Assembly: GCA_031288055.1 (NCBI GenBank) | Contig: JAITSD010000110.1 | Coordinates: 1-16,436, forward strand | DNA length: 16,436 nt | Direction of reading: 5' to 3' | Source of the DNA: Candidatus Opitulatrix roisinitermitis | GTDB lineage: Bacteria > Actinomycetota > Actinomycetes > Actinomycetales > Bifidobacteriaceae | Shown here: one piece after another, positions 5,901-13,562 of the stretch | Layout: the number at the start of each line of letters is the position of its first letter | How positions within the stretch are numbered: the stretch's first letter is position 1 | Notes under the pieces: generated by a model | Database searches by the model: none | Told to the model about the DNA's origin: nothing | The model's input: the letters and a program-made list of their open reading frames with translations, nothing else | Translations under genes and position numbers: made by a program

Positions 5901-8360
5901 ATGGCAGACAATGAAAAGATTTTAGATATTGATATTAATCAAGAAATGTCAGATTCTTTTTTGGAGTATGCTTATTCTGTTATATATTCTAGGGCTTTGC
6001 CAGATGCTAGAGATGGATTAAAACCAGTTCAAAGGCGAATAATCTATCAAATGTCACAAATGGGTTTGTCACCTGATAAACCTTTTGTAAAATCAGCCAG
6101 AGTGATAGGCGATGTTATGGGTAAATTGCACCCCCATGGTGATGTGGCAATATATGATGCTATGGTAAGGTTAGCTCAAGATTTTTCTTTAAATGTGCCA
6201 TTAGTTACAGGTCATGGTAATTTTGGTTCTTTACACGATTCACCAGCTGCCCCAAGATATACAGAAGCTAAGTTGAGTAAATATTCCCTTTTGATGTGTC
6301 AATCTATTGATGAAGATACAGTTGATTGGTTACCAAATTATGACAATAAATTAAATGAACCAGAAGTTTTACCAGCTTTGTTTCCTAATCTTTTAGTTAA
6401 TGGTTCATCAGGTATAGCAGTTGGTATGGCGACAAATATACCGTCTCATAATTTAACTGAAGTTTTACAAGCTTCTATTTATTTAATTAATAATCCGGCT
6501 TGTAGTATTAAGGATTTACAAAAATATATTAAAGGTCCAGATTTTCCAGGGGGTGGAGTTTTAGTTGACAGGAAAATTTTGAATGAAATATATGCTTCAG
6601 GTAGGGGCTTATTAAAAGTTAGAGCTAAACCGAATATTGAAATAAATGGCCGAATTAAATCAATTATTTTTACTCAATTACCTTATTTAGTAGATCCTGA
6701 AAAAGTTATTTCTAGAATTAAAGATGGTATAAACTCTGGTAAAATACAGGGTATTTCATCAGTTGGAGATTTTACAGATCGTAAAAGAGGTATACGCTTG
6801 CAAATTGATATTAAATCGGGCTTTGATGACAGAAATGTTCTAGCTCAATTATATAAGTTTACACCTTTAGAAGAGACTTTTGGCGTAAATATGGTGGCAT
6901 TAGTCAATGGACACCCACAAATTCTAAATTTAAAACAAATATTAGCTGTTTGGATTAAACATAGAATTAATGTTTTGCGTCGTCGTAGTTTGAATAGATT
7001 AAAAATTGCTCAAGATAGATTACATTTAGTTAAAGGTTTATTATTAGCCATTGACTCAATTGATGAAGTTATTAAAATTATTCGTAATTCTGAAACGCAG
7101 AATCAAGCATTAAATGAGTTAAAAACTAATTTTTCCTTGGACGATATACAAGCTAATTATATTTTAGATCTAAGGCTTAGGAGATTAACTAAGTTTTCTC
7201 ATTTGGAGTTATCAGGTGAACTTAGTGATTTACAAACTAAAATTTCTGAATTATCTAAAATTTTGGATTCGCAAAAAGTTTTTCAAGAATTATTAATTTC
7301 CGAGATAAATCAAGTTTTACAAAATAATATAATACCTCGGAAAACTATTTTTTCCAAAAAAGATGATGCTTTACTATCTGTAACAGAATCTGATATTGTA
7401 AAAATAGATGCTAAAAATATACGCAAACCAATTTTGCCAGAGGGTAAAGAAGTTTTTGTTATACACACGGCTAGGGGGAATATAGCAACTTTGCCTGGAT
7501 CGTTGGTTGATAAGTCCCAAATTAATAATATAAAACACATAAACGCTGAGCTAAAAAAAGACGCTATTACGCAAATACTTCACTCTTTTACAAATAATAA
7601 ATTATTAGTTTTATTATCTAATGGGAAAATGACTAATTTATCAGTTTCATCTTTACCAACGATATCAAAAATAGCTGATTTAGACACTATTGATTTATCT
7701 TATAAATTAGATATAATTTTGGAATTACCACTTGATATAAAACCTTTATTACTTTATTTAGCTAATGATGATAGCGATAGAGTTATTACAGCTGCTAGTG
7801 TTAGGGGAACAATTATTAGAATAAAATCCTTTAAAATACCTGAAGCTCAAAGTTTTTTGGTAGTAAATTTGTCTGAGGGTGATTTTTTGGTATCTGCCAC
7901 AACTAGTTCTGATAGTAGTACTTTGGTATTTATTACTTCTAGGGCACAGTTATTGCTGTTTCCAGCTAACAAGGTTAGGCCACAAGGTAAGGGATCATCA
8001 GGTATGAGGGGTATAGCATTAAAAGGCGATGACACGGTTATAGCTTTTACATCAGTTGACAATTTATATTCGGCTCATATTTTGACTATTGCTGGCACAA
8101 CGACTACTTTATCGGGTACTGAAACAGGTTTTGCTAAAGTTAATCCTTTATCAATTTATCCAGCTAAAGGTAGAGCTACAGGTGGTGTGCGTTGCCAGAG
8201 ATTTTTAAAAAACCAAACAGCTTTAATTTTTGCCCAAATATCACAAAATCTACCAACTGCTTTTACCTCTAGAGGTAAAAAGGTAAATTTACCAGCTGTG
8301 ACAGATAAAAGAGATAGCTCCGGTGAACAGTTAGATTATCCTGTTAAATATGTTATTTAA
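5901..8360 (+). CDS. parC: DNA topoisomerase IV subunit A / second GyrA-type subunit
   Basis: This is the A subunit of a type IIA topoisomerase, which cuts and passes duplex DNA to relax supercoils or separate sister chromosomes with an ATPase B subunit not encoded here. The 819-residue protein has the winged-helix cleavage domain at the start (PDARDGLKPVQRRI, 34-47), the quinolone region HPHGDVAIYD (77-86) and the catalytic tyrosine Tyr120 in APRYTEA. A tower and coiled-coil region (about 340-490) is followed by a C-terminal beta-pinwheel with VRPQGKGSSGMRGIAL-type repeats. I see no canonical GyrA box (QRRGGKG), which favours a ParC-like role, as does the location beside sepH and the phosphatase gene, where actinobacteria keep the second A subunit. 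The position equal to E. coli GyrA Ser83 is Val82, while Asp87 is kept as Asp86. Start ATG 5901 lies six bases after TATACT. Confidence 0.9.
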   Translation: MADNEKILDIDINQEMSDSFLEYAYSVIYSRALPDARDGLKPVQRRIIYQMSQMGLSPDKPFVKSARVIGDVMGKLHPHGDVAIYDAMVRLAQDFSLNVPLVTGHGNFGSLHDSPAAPRYTEAKLSKYSLLMCQSIDEDTVDWLPNYDNKLNEPEVLPALFPNLLVNGSSGIAVGMATNIPSHNLTEVLQASIYLINNPACSIKDLQKYIKGPDFPGGGVLVDRKILNEIYASGRGLLKVRAKPNIEINGRIKSIIFTQLPYLVDPEKVISRIKDGINSGKIQGISSVGDFTDRKRGIRLQIDIKSGFDDRNVLAQLYKFTPLEETFGVNMVALVNGHPQILNLKQILAVWIKHRINVLRRRSLNRLKIAQDRLHLVKGLLLAIDSIDEVIKIIRNSETQNQALNELKTNFSLDDIQANYILDLRLRRLTKFSHLELSGELSDLQTKISELSKILDSQKVFQELLISEINQVLQNNIIPRKTIFSKKDDALLSVTESDIVKIDAKNIRKPILPEGKEVFVIHTARGNIATLPGSLVDKSQINNIKHINAELKKDAITQILHSFTNNKLLVLLSNGKMTNLSVSSLPTISKIADLDTIDLSYKLDIILELPLDIKPLLLYLANDDSDRVITAASVRGTIIRIKSFKIPEAQSFLVVNLSEGDFLVSATTSSDSSTLVFITSRAQLLLFPANKVRPQGKGSSGMRGIALKGDDTVIAFTSVDNLYSAHILTIAGTTTTLSGTETGFAKVNPLSIYPAKGRATGGVRCQRFLKNQTALIFAQISQNLPTAFTSRGKKVNLPAVTDKRDSSGEQLDYPVKYVI

Positions 8361-8426
8361 GGCTATTTAATTTGTAATTTACTTTATTAAATCTATAAAA
8401 CATATAATATTACTTATTTTTTGTTG

Positions 8427-9263
8427 TTAGTTGGAGTCTTGAAATACCAGCTTTTTTAAGCGACTAATAATAAACCAAATAATAAAAGAAATTGTCACAA
8501 TTGTAAAAGATGGTGGTAGCGAAAAAATAATTGATATAAAAAGTCCTAGCCAGACACTAGTTAAGGCGAAAATACAAGATAGAATAATTGATTTTATAGG
8601 GTTAGCGGTTATAGCAATGGCTGATGCTGCTGGCGTTATGACTAAAGCAAATAATAGAAGTGTGCCAACTACCTCAATACTCATAGCTACTACAATTGAT
8701 AGAATAATCATAAAACTGGCTGCATAGAGTCTTGTAGGCAAACCTCTGGCATTAGCAATATCTTCATTTAAAGAACATAATAATAAAGGCCTAAAAAAAA
8801 TAATCAATAAAATAATTAGACAAGCTAAAAAGCAGCTAAATAAAATAGTTTGTATAGAATATATAGTAAAAATATTGCCAAATAAAATACTGGTCATGGT
8901 GGTGGATGCTTTAGAAGACATATTTGAAAATAATAAACCAAAACCAGTGGCCAGAGCTAAAATACTGCCTGTGGCTATATCAGTATCGGTAATTTTTTTA
9001 CCTAAAATAGTTATAGTAATAGCGCCTAGACCACAAAAAAGAAAAAGACCGCTAGAAACAGGTAGACCTAATAAAATTGCACCAGTTGCTCCAGGTAAAC
9101 CTATATGCGATAAAGCATGAGATATAAAAGTAGCTTTTCTAATTATCACAAAATAGCCTATAATACCAGCTGATATTGCTACAATTGCACCACATAAAAA
9201 AGCATTTATAATAAAATCTTGACTAAGTAGATTTATCCAATTATTAATATATTTTATATTCAT
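8427..9263 (-). CDS. Metal ABC transporter permease, ZnuB/MntB family
   Basis: This integral membrane protein is the permease of a zinc- or manganese-type ABC importer (ABC-3 family). It has 278 residues and about seven to eight hydrophobic helices separated by short loops. Family landmarks include FISHALSHIGLPG near residue 45-57 and the EVVGTLLLFALVITPAASA segment at roughly 195-215. It works with the ATPase encoded just upstream and the lipoprotein at the head of the operon. The ATG at 9263 shares its A with the TAA stop of the ATPase gene (TAATG), and AAGGAA lies nine bases upstream, so translation is probably coupled. The gene ends 66 bases from the convergent parC stop. Metal specificity cannot be read from the permease. 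Confidence 0.92.
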   Translation of the reverse strand: MNIKYINNWINLLSQDFIINAFLCGAIVAISAGIIGYFVIIRKATFISHALSHIGLPGATGAILLGLPVSSGLFLFCGLGAITITILGKKITDTDIATGSILALATGFGLLFSNMSSKASTTMTSILFGNIFTIYSIQTILFSCFLACLIILLIIFFRPLLLCSLNEDIANARGLPTRLYAASFMIILSIVVAMSIEVVGTLLLFALVITPAASAIAITANPIKSIILSCIFALTSVWLGLFISIIFSLPPSFTIVTISFIIWFIISRLKKLVFQDSN

Positions 9264-10057
9264 TATTTTTTATTCCTTATAAATGCTCCATCTTTAGTAT
9301 GAACAACTTCAATTTTAGTACTGTAAAGATACGATAATAATTTTTCATTTTTTAGATTTTTTACGGGTAAATAATGGGCATGCCCATCAAGCAGATAAAT
9401 AGCTCCATCAATTAGGTCAATTACTGGATTTAAATCATGAGTGACTATAAATATAGAAATATGGTGATTTTTTAAATGTTGAATTAATGTTAAAATTTCG
9501 TTAGTTGATTGTATGTCTAAATTAGCTAGAGGTTCGTCCAAAATTAGAATTTTAGGATTATTTATTAGAGCCTGACTAACAGCAATTTTTTGTAATTGTC
9601 CACCCGACATTTCTGATAATCGTCTGTTTAATAAATGATTAATTTGTAAATGGTCAGCCAGTTGATATATTTGATTTCTAATATATTTATTTGATAAACT
9701 TATGCCTAACTTATTACCAACTAAACCTAGTGCTAAAGCGTCATACCCTCTTATAACATTACTGGCTGAAAGTTGATATTTCTGCGGTACATAGCCTATT
9801 TGTGAACGCATTTTTTTTGGCTTCTGATCTAAGATGTATATTTCGCCGCTATTTAAAGGTATTATATCTAACATAACCTCTAAAAGTGTAGTTTTGCCAG
9901 ATCCGTTCATACCAATAATAGCGGTGATTTCGTTGGGTTTAATCGTTAAGGTTGAATTAGACCAAATGGTTTTTTTGCCTTTTGCTACACAAGCATTTTT
10001 CAATTCTAAGGCATTTTTCAATTCTAAAGCGTTGGCTGATTTAAAGTTTTTTGCCAT
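9263..10057 (-). CDS. Metal ABC transporter ATP-binding protein, ZnuC/MntA family
   Basis: This cytoplasmic ATPase drives the metal importer. It carries Walker A GMNGSGKTT, a Q-loop in YVPQKY, the ABC signature MSGGQLQK, Walker B ILILDEP and the switch histidine in VTHDL, all in normal order and spacing. From ATG 10057 it has 264 residues, a usual length. A TTG at 10090 would add 11 residues and overlap the lipoprotein gene by 23 bases. I prefer the ATG, ten bases after that gene's stop, though neither start has a Shine-Dalgarno. Near the N-terminus a tandem duplication repeats the residues LELKNA, encoded by two 18-bp copies differing at one base (9993-10028). It sits ahead of the first beta strand and should not harm catalysis. 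The stop overlaps the permease ATG by one base. Confidence 0.92.
   Translation of the reverse strand: MAKNFKSANALELKNALELKNACVAKGKKTIWSNSTLTIKPNEITAIIGMNGSGKTTLLEVMLDIIPLNSGEIYILDQKPKKMRSQIGYVPQKYQLSASNVIRGYDALALGLVGNKLGISLSNKYIRNQIYQLADHLQINHLLNRRLSEMSGGQLQKIAVSQALINNPKILILDEPLANLDIQSTNEILTLIQHLKNHHISIFIVTHDLNPVIDLIDGAIYLLDGHAHYLPVKNLKNEKLLSYLYSTKIEVVHTKDGAFIRNKK
9273..9278 (-). promoter_or_regulatory. Shine-Dalgarno of the metal ABC permease gene
   Basis: AAGGAA on the minus strand lies nine bases before the ATG at 9263, inside the end of the ATPase gene. It supports this start and shows that operon-internal genes use ribosome binding sites in this genome. Confidence 0.6.
9993..10028. repeat. 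18-bp tandem duplication inside the ABC ATPase gene
   Basis: Two adjacent 18-base units, 9993-10010 and 10011-10028, both reading GCATTTTTCAATTCTAA plus G or A, differ only at the last base. The duplication keeps the frame and adds six residues (LELKNA) before the first conserved strand of the ATPase. The near identity suggests a recent slippage event. Confidence 0.9.
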
Positions 10058-10067
10058 GATTGAAAAT

Positions 10068-10985
10068 TTATGAACTAGCAATTTGATCAACTATATTATC
10101 TAACCAAAGATTTATAGTTGTGTATTGTTCAGGTATTTGCTCAGTGACTTGAACTATTTTTATTTTATTAGCTGTGGCTATACTGATTAATTTGTCAGTG
10201 GTGTTGTTTTGTTCTTGAATATTTTCAACAAGTAAATCAGCCTGTTTACCTTCCAATAATTTAGTATATTGATTAATATCATTGGCTGATATTTCACCTT
10301 CATTAGACGCACTTTGTAAATATCCTTTAGGGGTTATATTAATTAAACCTAATTCGTTTAATAGATAGTCGGCTACAGATTCTGTGACAAGCACTTTTTT
10401 GTTATTTAGTTTAGTCTTTGTTTGAGTAATTTTAGTTTGTAAATCATTATAACTTTTAGCTATAATTAAACTATTTTGGGTAAAGTAATCAGATAAATTG
10501 CGGTTTAGATTTATAAGTTGATTAGTTATAGTTTTTATAGTTTTTTTAATAGCTGATATAGAGTAAAAAAGGTGAGGGTTATCACCATCCTTTAAATTAT
10601 TTATTTTAGCTATATTTATAATTTGCGGATTAATGTTGGATTGTTCAGCTGCTTTTAGAGCCCATTGATCATAATTAGCTCCATTGATAATTATTAATTT
10701 ACTTTGAGAAAATTTGCCAATATCATTGGCGGTTGGTTCATAATCGTGAGGTTCAACATTTGTGCTAGAGATTATGCTATTTACATTCACACATTGACCG
10801 CCGACTTGTTTAACTAATGACCCCCATTGACTTATGGAGGCTAAAGCATCAATTGGGATATCGGGGCATTTAGTCTGTTTAGTTAAAATAGTGTTTGTGG
10901 AACAAGCGGTTAGATTTAAACTTATAAACAGTAAACTACTTAAAAAAGTTAAAGTTTTTACCTTGAAAAACAATTTATTCCCCAT
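10068..10985 (-). CDS. Metal ABC transporter substrate-binding lipoprotein, ZnuA/TroA family
   Basis: This is the extracytoplasmic solute receptor of the metal importer. A lipoprotein signal peptide occupies residues 1-28, with a basic start, a hydrophobic core and lipobox LTAC, giving lipidated Cys28. The mature part shows the cluster A-I SBP pattern: ISQWGSLVKQVGG, then VEPHDYEP with metal ligand His80, DNPHLFY with His138, VTESVADYLL with Glu202 where many homologues have His, and VTEQIPEQY with Glu282. No His-rich loop is present, so the sequence does not separate zinc from manganese. At 305 residues the length is typical. It heads the operon with the ATPase and permease. The ATG at 10985 has no Shine-Dalgarno but a TGCTAAACT element ends six bases upstream, suggesting a leaderless mRNA. 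Confidence 0.92.
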   Translation of the reverse strand: MGNKLFFKVKTLTFLSSLLFISLNLTACSTNTILTKQTKCPDIPIDALASISQWGSLVKQVGGQCVNVNSIISSTNVEPHDYEPTANDIGKFSQSKLIIINGANYDQWALKAAEQSNINPQIINIAKINNLKDGDNPHLFYSISAIKKTIKTITNQLINLNRNLSDYFTQNSLIIAKSYNDLQTKITQTKTKLNNKKVLVTESVADYLLNELGLINITPKGYLQSASNEGEISANDINQYTKLLEGKQADLLVENIQEQNNTTDKLISIATANKIKIVQVTEQIPEQYTTINLWLDNIVDQIASS

Positions 10986-10991
10986 AATTTT

Positions 10992-11000
10992 AGTTTAGCA
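10992..11000 (-). promoter_or_regulatory. Extended -10 promoter of the metal ABC operon, leaderless type
   Basis: On the minus strand TGCTAAACT (hexamer 10997 to 10992) is followed by six bases (AAAATT) and the lipoprotein ATG at 10985. The rest of the 102-bp gap up to murL includes a perfect AT-only palindrome ATTTTTTAAAAAAT (11024-11037). I could not recognise a Zur- or MntR-type operator. Confidence 0.55.
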
Positions 11001-11087
11001 GTTTTTCAGGTTTGTAGTTTAGAATTTTTTAAAAAATATATATAGCTTTTAAATTATTAATTAGTCGTTTGAGGAGTTGTTAACTGT

Positions 11088-12362
11088 TCAAAAATGGTTA
11101 ATTGTTAAAGATTTATTATGTTCAAAAATATTATCATAATTGTAATGCGTTTTTGGTACTGTAAAGGGCAAATTAGCATATTGAACTTTTTTGAGTAAAT
11201 AGGCATATCTTAACTCTTGAGTTTCAGCTACACATTCAAATGGTTTTATAATTTTATCAATTCCTAAAAGTCCTTTAAATATATCAACGAGCGAATTATC
11301 AGCATATAAATCAACGCCATTGAAAATACTTGTTAATTCTGTAATTTTAATAAAGGCCGAAAATAAGATAAAGCTATTAGCACATTTAGGACATTTACCG
11401 CACCAATTTAGAGTTGAGTTATTGTGTTTTTGTTGATAGTTTGCCACATTACAGCTACTAAATTTTTGACCATATTTTTGCCAAGCCATTTGAGAAAATA
11501 GTTCAGCAATTTTTAGTTCTGAATATTGTCGTAAAGGGCTGCCAATAGAAATATTTGGGCTAATGTAGTTTTTAACATATTTTGATAAAAGTTTTTCGGC
11601 AGTCCAAGTTTTGCTCCATTGGTGAGTTATAGCCATGTTATCTATAAACGCGTGAGGTTCCTCACCTTCATGACCTATACTAACTAGAACTATATTCTTA
11701 TTTAATAAAATAGTTTGAATAAGTGTTAAAGCTTCAATTATATAAGTTATAGGAATATGTCCGTTTAGTCCACCAATTTTATTCATTTTAGCAATTTGTT
11801 GAGAATCGATATGTCGTTTAATTATAATTAGATTTTGCAATTTATTTAAAACTTTTGGATAAAATTGGCTATTAGCACAATATAAAGCTGTATATTTTTG
11901 CTTGTTTTTATCTAATAAACAGGCAGTTAAAAGAGAATCTTTACCGCCTGATTGGAGCGAGATAATACCTTGACCGGTGTATTTAGTTAGATTATTTTTA
12001 TTATTTTTGAAATTTGTGTTAGCTATAAATAAAGGTAATTTAGTTAAGGGTATTTTATTTTCAAAAGCAAATTGACCTAATCCGTTTCTATAAACTTTAT
12101 TTAAAAATTCAGCTTGAAATGTATCTATTTTAAATGGCAAAATTATATCACTATCGGGAAATAATTTATAATATGAGATACCTATGACTAGCCAAGCTAA
12201 CTCTAAAGCTGGTTGTAAAACAAATTTATTGTATTTTTCGTCTTTTGAAAATTCAACCGTCTCTTTGAAAAAATATTTATTATCAAAATTGTACCTAAAT
12301 GTCACTAGAACTTTTTTGTTTGCAGTATTAGCGATTGAATAATTTTGCCAAATAAATTTCAT
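11088..12362 (-). CDS. murL: MurL-type UDP-MurNAc-L-Ala-L-Glu epimerase
   Basis: MurL inverts the terminal L-glutamate of UDP-MurNAc-L-Ala-L-Glu to D-glutamate, giving the normal peptidoglycan precursor without free D-glutamate. The 424-residue protein has a PP-loop-like nucleotide site SGGKDSLL (138-145), a conserved GHEGEEPHAF segment (230-239) and a cysteine cluster made of Cys304 in FSSCN and CGKCPKC (321-327). A C-terminal helical part includes FKGLLGI (362-368). This combination matches the MurL family, and a PP-loop alone would be less specific. Its ATG overlaps the TGA of the upstream murD by four bases (ATGA), with GGAGAA eight bases before the start, so the two proteins are probably co-produced. 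The pair mirrors the MurD2-MurL pair known from Xanthomonas. Biochemical activity is inferred. Confidence 0.8.
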   Translation of the reverse strand: MKFIWQNYSIANTANKKVLVTFRYNFDNKYFFKETVEFSKDEKYNKFVLQPALELAWLVIGISYYKLFPDSDIILPFKIDTFQAEFLNKVYRNGLGQFAFENKIPLTKLPLFIANTNFKNNKNNLTKYTGQGIISLQSGGKDSLLTACLLDKNKQKYTALYCANSQFYPKVLNKLQNLIIIKRHIDSQQIAKMNKIGGLNGHIPITYIIEALTLIQTILLNKNIVLVSIGHEGEEPHAFIDNMAITHQWSKTWTAEKLLSKYVKNYISPNISIGSPLRQYSELKIAELFSQMAWQKYGQKFSSCNVANYQQKHNNSTLNWCGKCPKCANSFILFSAFIKITELTSIFNGVDLYADNSLVDIFKGLLGIDKIIKPFECVAETQELRYAYLLKKVQYANLPFTVPKTHYNYDNIFEHNKSLTINHF

Positions 12363-13555
12363 GAGTTAAGTTCTCCAATTAATTTTTGGAATAGGAAACC
12401 CCTTTGATAAAAATTGTCAAACATATCAAAACTGGCTGCTCCTGGACTCATTAGTAGTATATCAGATTTTTTGGACTGTTTAAAAGTGAGATTGACAGCT
12501 TGTGATAAAGATTGACAAATAATATGATCTTTGGTTAATTTTTCGGCAATTTTTTGAGCAGTTTGTCCAATTAGTGCTACAAATTTAACAGTTGAGTTAT
12601 TAATTACGCTGGCTATATCAGTTTCGTTATTTAAACCCCTGTCATAACCTCCACATATTAATGAGATATTATTATTGGGAAAAGCCTCTAAAGCCACTTT
12701 TAGGCTTAAAAAATTGGAACTAAAATTATCGTCATATATGTTCACACCCTTTACAGTTTTAATGAATTGTAATCTATGCGGTAGGCTAGTAAATTGTCGT
12801 AGACTAGATTTGATAGTTTTTGCAGTAATTGTTTTGTCATAGGTTTTAGATATTATCGCAGCTATATTGGCGTCAATTATATTATGCTTACCTGGTGCTT
12901 GTAATTTAAAAGTAATAGTTGTTTTATTGTTATATGTAATTTTTTTAGCTATAGATAAATTGCCAATTTGGTTAACTATTTTATTATTTGGATTATAAAT
13001 TATATAGTCAGTTGATTTTTGGAATTTAGCAATATTGGCTTTAGCCTGCCAGTATTCAGTAAAGTTTTTATGAACATCCAAATGTTCAGAAGTAATAGGT
13101 AATATTACTGATATATATGGCGAATATTTTAAATCCCATAGTTGAAAAGAACTAAGTTCAAAAATCACTATATTGTGTGGTTTAATTTTATCTAAAACAC
13201 TCAAAGCTGGTATACCTATATTTCCCACTAAATGAACTTTATAGCCAGCGTTTTCTAGTATTTTAGTTGTCATAGTGCAAACAGTACCTTTACCTTTTGT
13301 TCCAGTTACACCTATTATTGGTGCTGGACATTTAGCAAAAAATTCATTTGTGGACGACCAAATAGTTAAATTGCTTTTAAATTTATAAAGCGGTATACCC
13401 GGACTTCTTATAACTGTCCAAGTATCGGGTATTTTATCAAAATTATTGAATTCAACTTTTTTTTCATCGAAGTATTGACAATGACCCAGTTTAGAAAAAT
13501 ATTTAAAAGCAATTTTGCCCTCTAAACCAGCACCAGCAATAGCATAATTAGTCAT
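12359..13555 (-). CDS. murD: UDP-N-acetylmuramoyl-L-alanine-glutamate ligase, MurD2-like
   Basis: This cytoplasmic Mur ligase adds glutamate to UDP-MurNAc-L-alanine with ATP. It has a short N-terminal nucleotide-substrate domain (GAGLEGKIAFKYF, 8-20), the ATP loop GVTGTKGKGT (82-91), ELSSFQLW (133-140), the PGKHNIIDANIAA linker (221-233), CGGYDRG (301-307) and the C-terminal LMSPGAASFDMF (368-379). It has 398 residues, shorter than the roughly 450 of standard MurD. Where D-glutamate-using MurD has a DSKATN motif, this protein has DDNFSSN (275-281), closer to the DDSFSTT/NDSISTT pattern of MurD2 ligases that take L-glutamate. Together with the overlapping murL gene this supports L-Glu as substrate, but that is inference. 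The ATG at 13555 lies seven bases after the miaB stop, without a Shine-Dalgarno, and the stop overlaps murL. Confidence 0.85.
   Translation of the reverse strand: MTNYAIAGAGLEGKIAFKYFSKLGHCQYFDEKKVEFNNFDKIPDTWTVIRSPGIPLYKFKSNLTIWSSTNEFFAKCPAPIIGVTGTKGKGTVCTMTTKILENAGYKVHLVGNIGIPALSVLDKIKPHNIVIFELSSFQLWDLKYSPYISVILPITSEHLDVHKNFTEYWQAKANIAKFQKSTDYIIYNPNNKIVNQIGNLSIAKKITYNNKTTITFKLQAPGKHNIIDANIAAIISKTYDKTITAKTIKSSLRQFTSLPHRLQFIKTVKGVNIYDDNFSSNFLSLKVALEAFPNNNISLICGGYDRGLNNETDIASVINNSTVKFVALIGQTAQKIAEKLTKDHIICQSLSQAVNLTFKQSKKSDILLMSPGAASFDMFDNFYQRGFLFQKLIGELNS
12371..12376 (-). promoter_or_regulatory. Shine-Dalgarno of murL
   Basis: GGAGAA on the minus strand lies eight bases before the murL ATG at 12362, within the end of murD. 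It fixes the murL start and, with the ATGA overlap, suggests coupled translation. Confidence 0.65.
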
Positions 13556-13562
13556 TTTTAGC

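Noticed and set aside
8361..8426. Bidirectional terminator between parC and the metal ABC permease
   Set aside because: The only inverted repeat seen (ATTTAAT at 8365-8371 with ATTAAAT at 8386-8392) is all A/T with a 14-base loop and no following T-run, so it is too weak to call.
11024..11037. ATTTTTTAAAAAAT palindrome as a Zur/MntR operator of the metal ABC operon
   Set aside because: It does not resemble known Zur or MntR sites, and long A/T palindromes arise easily at this base composition.
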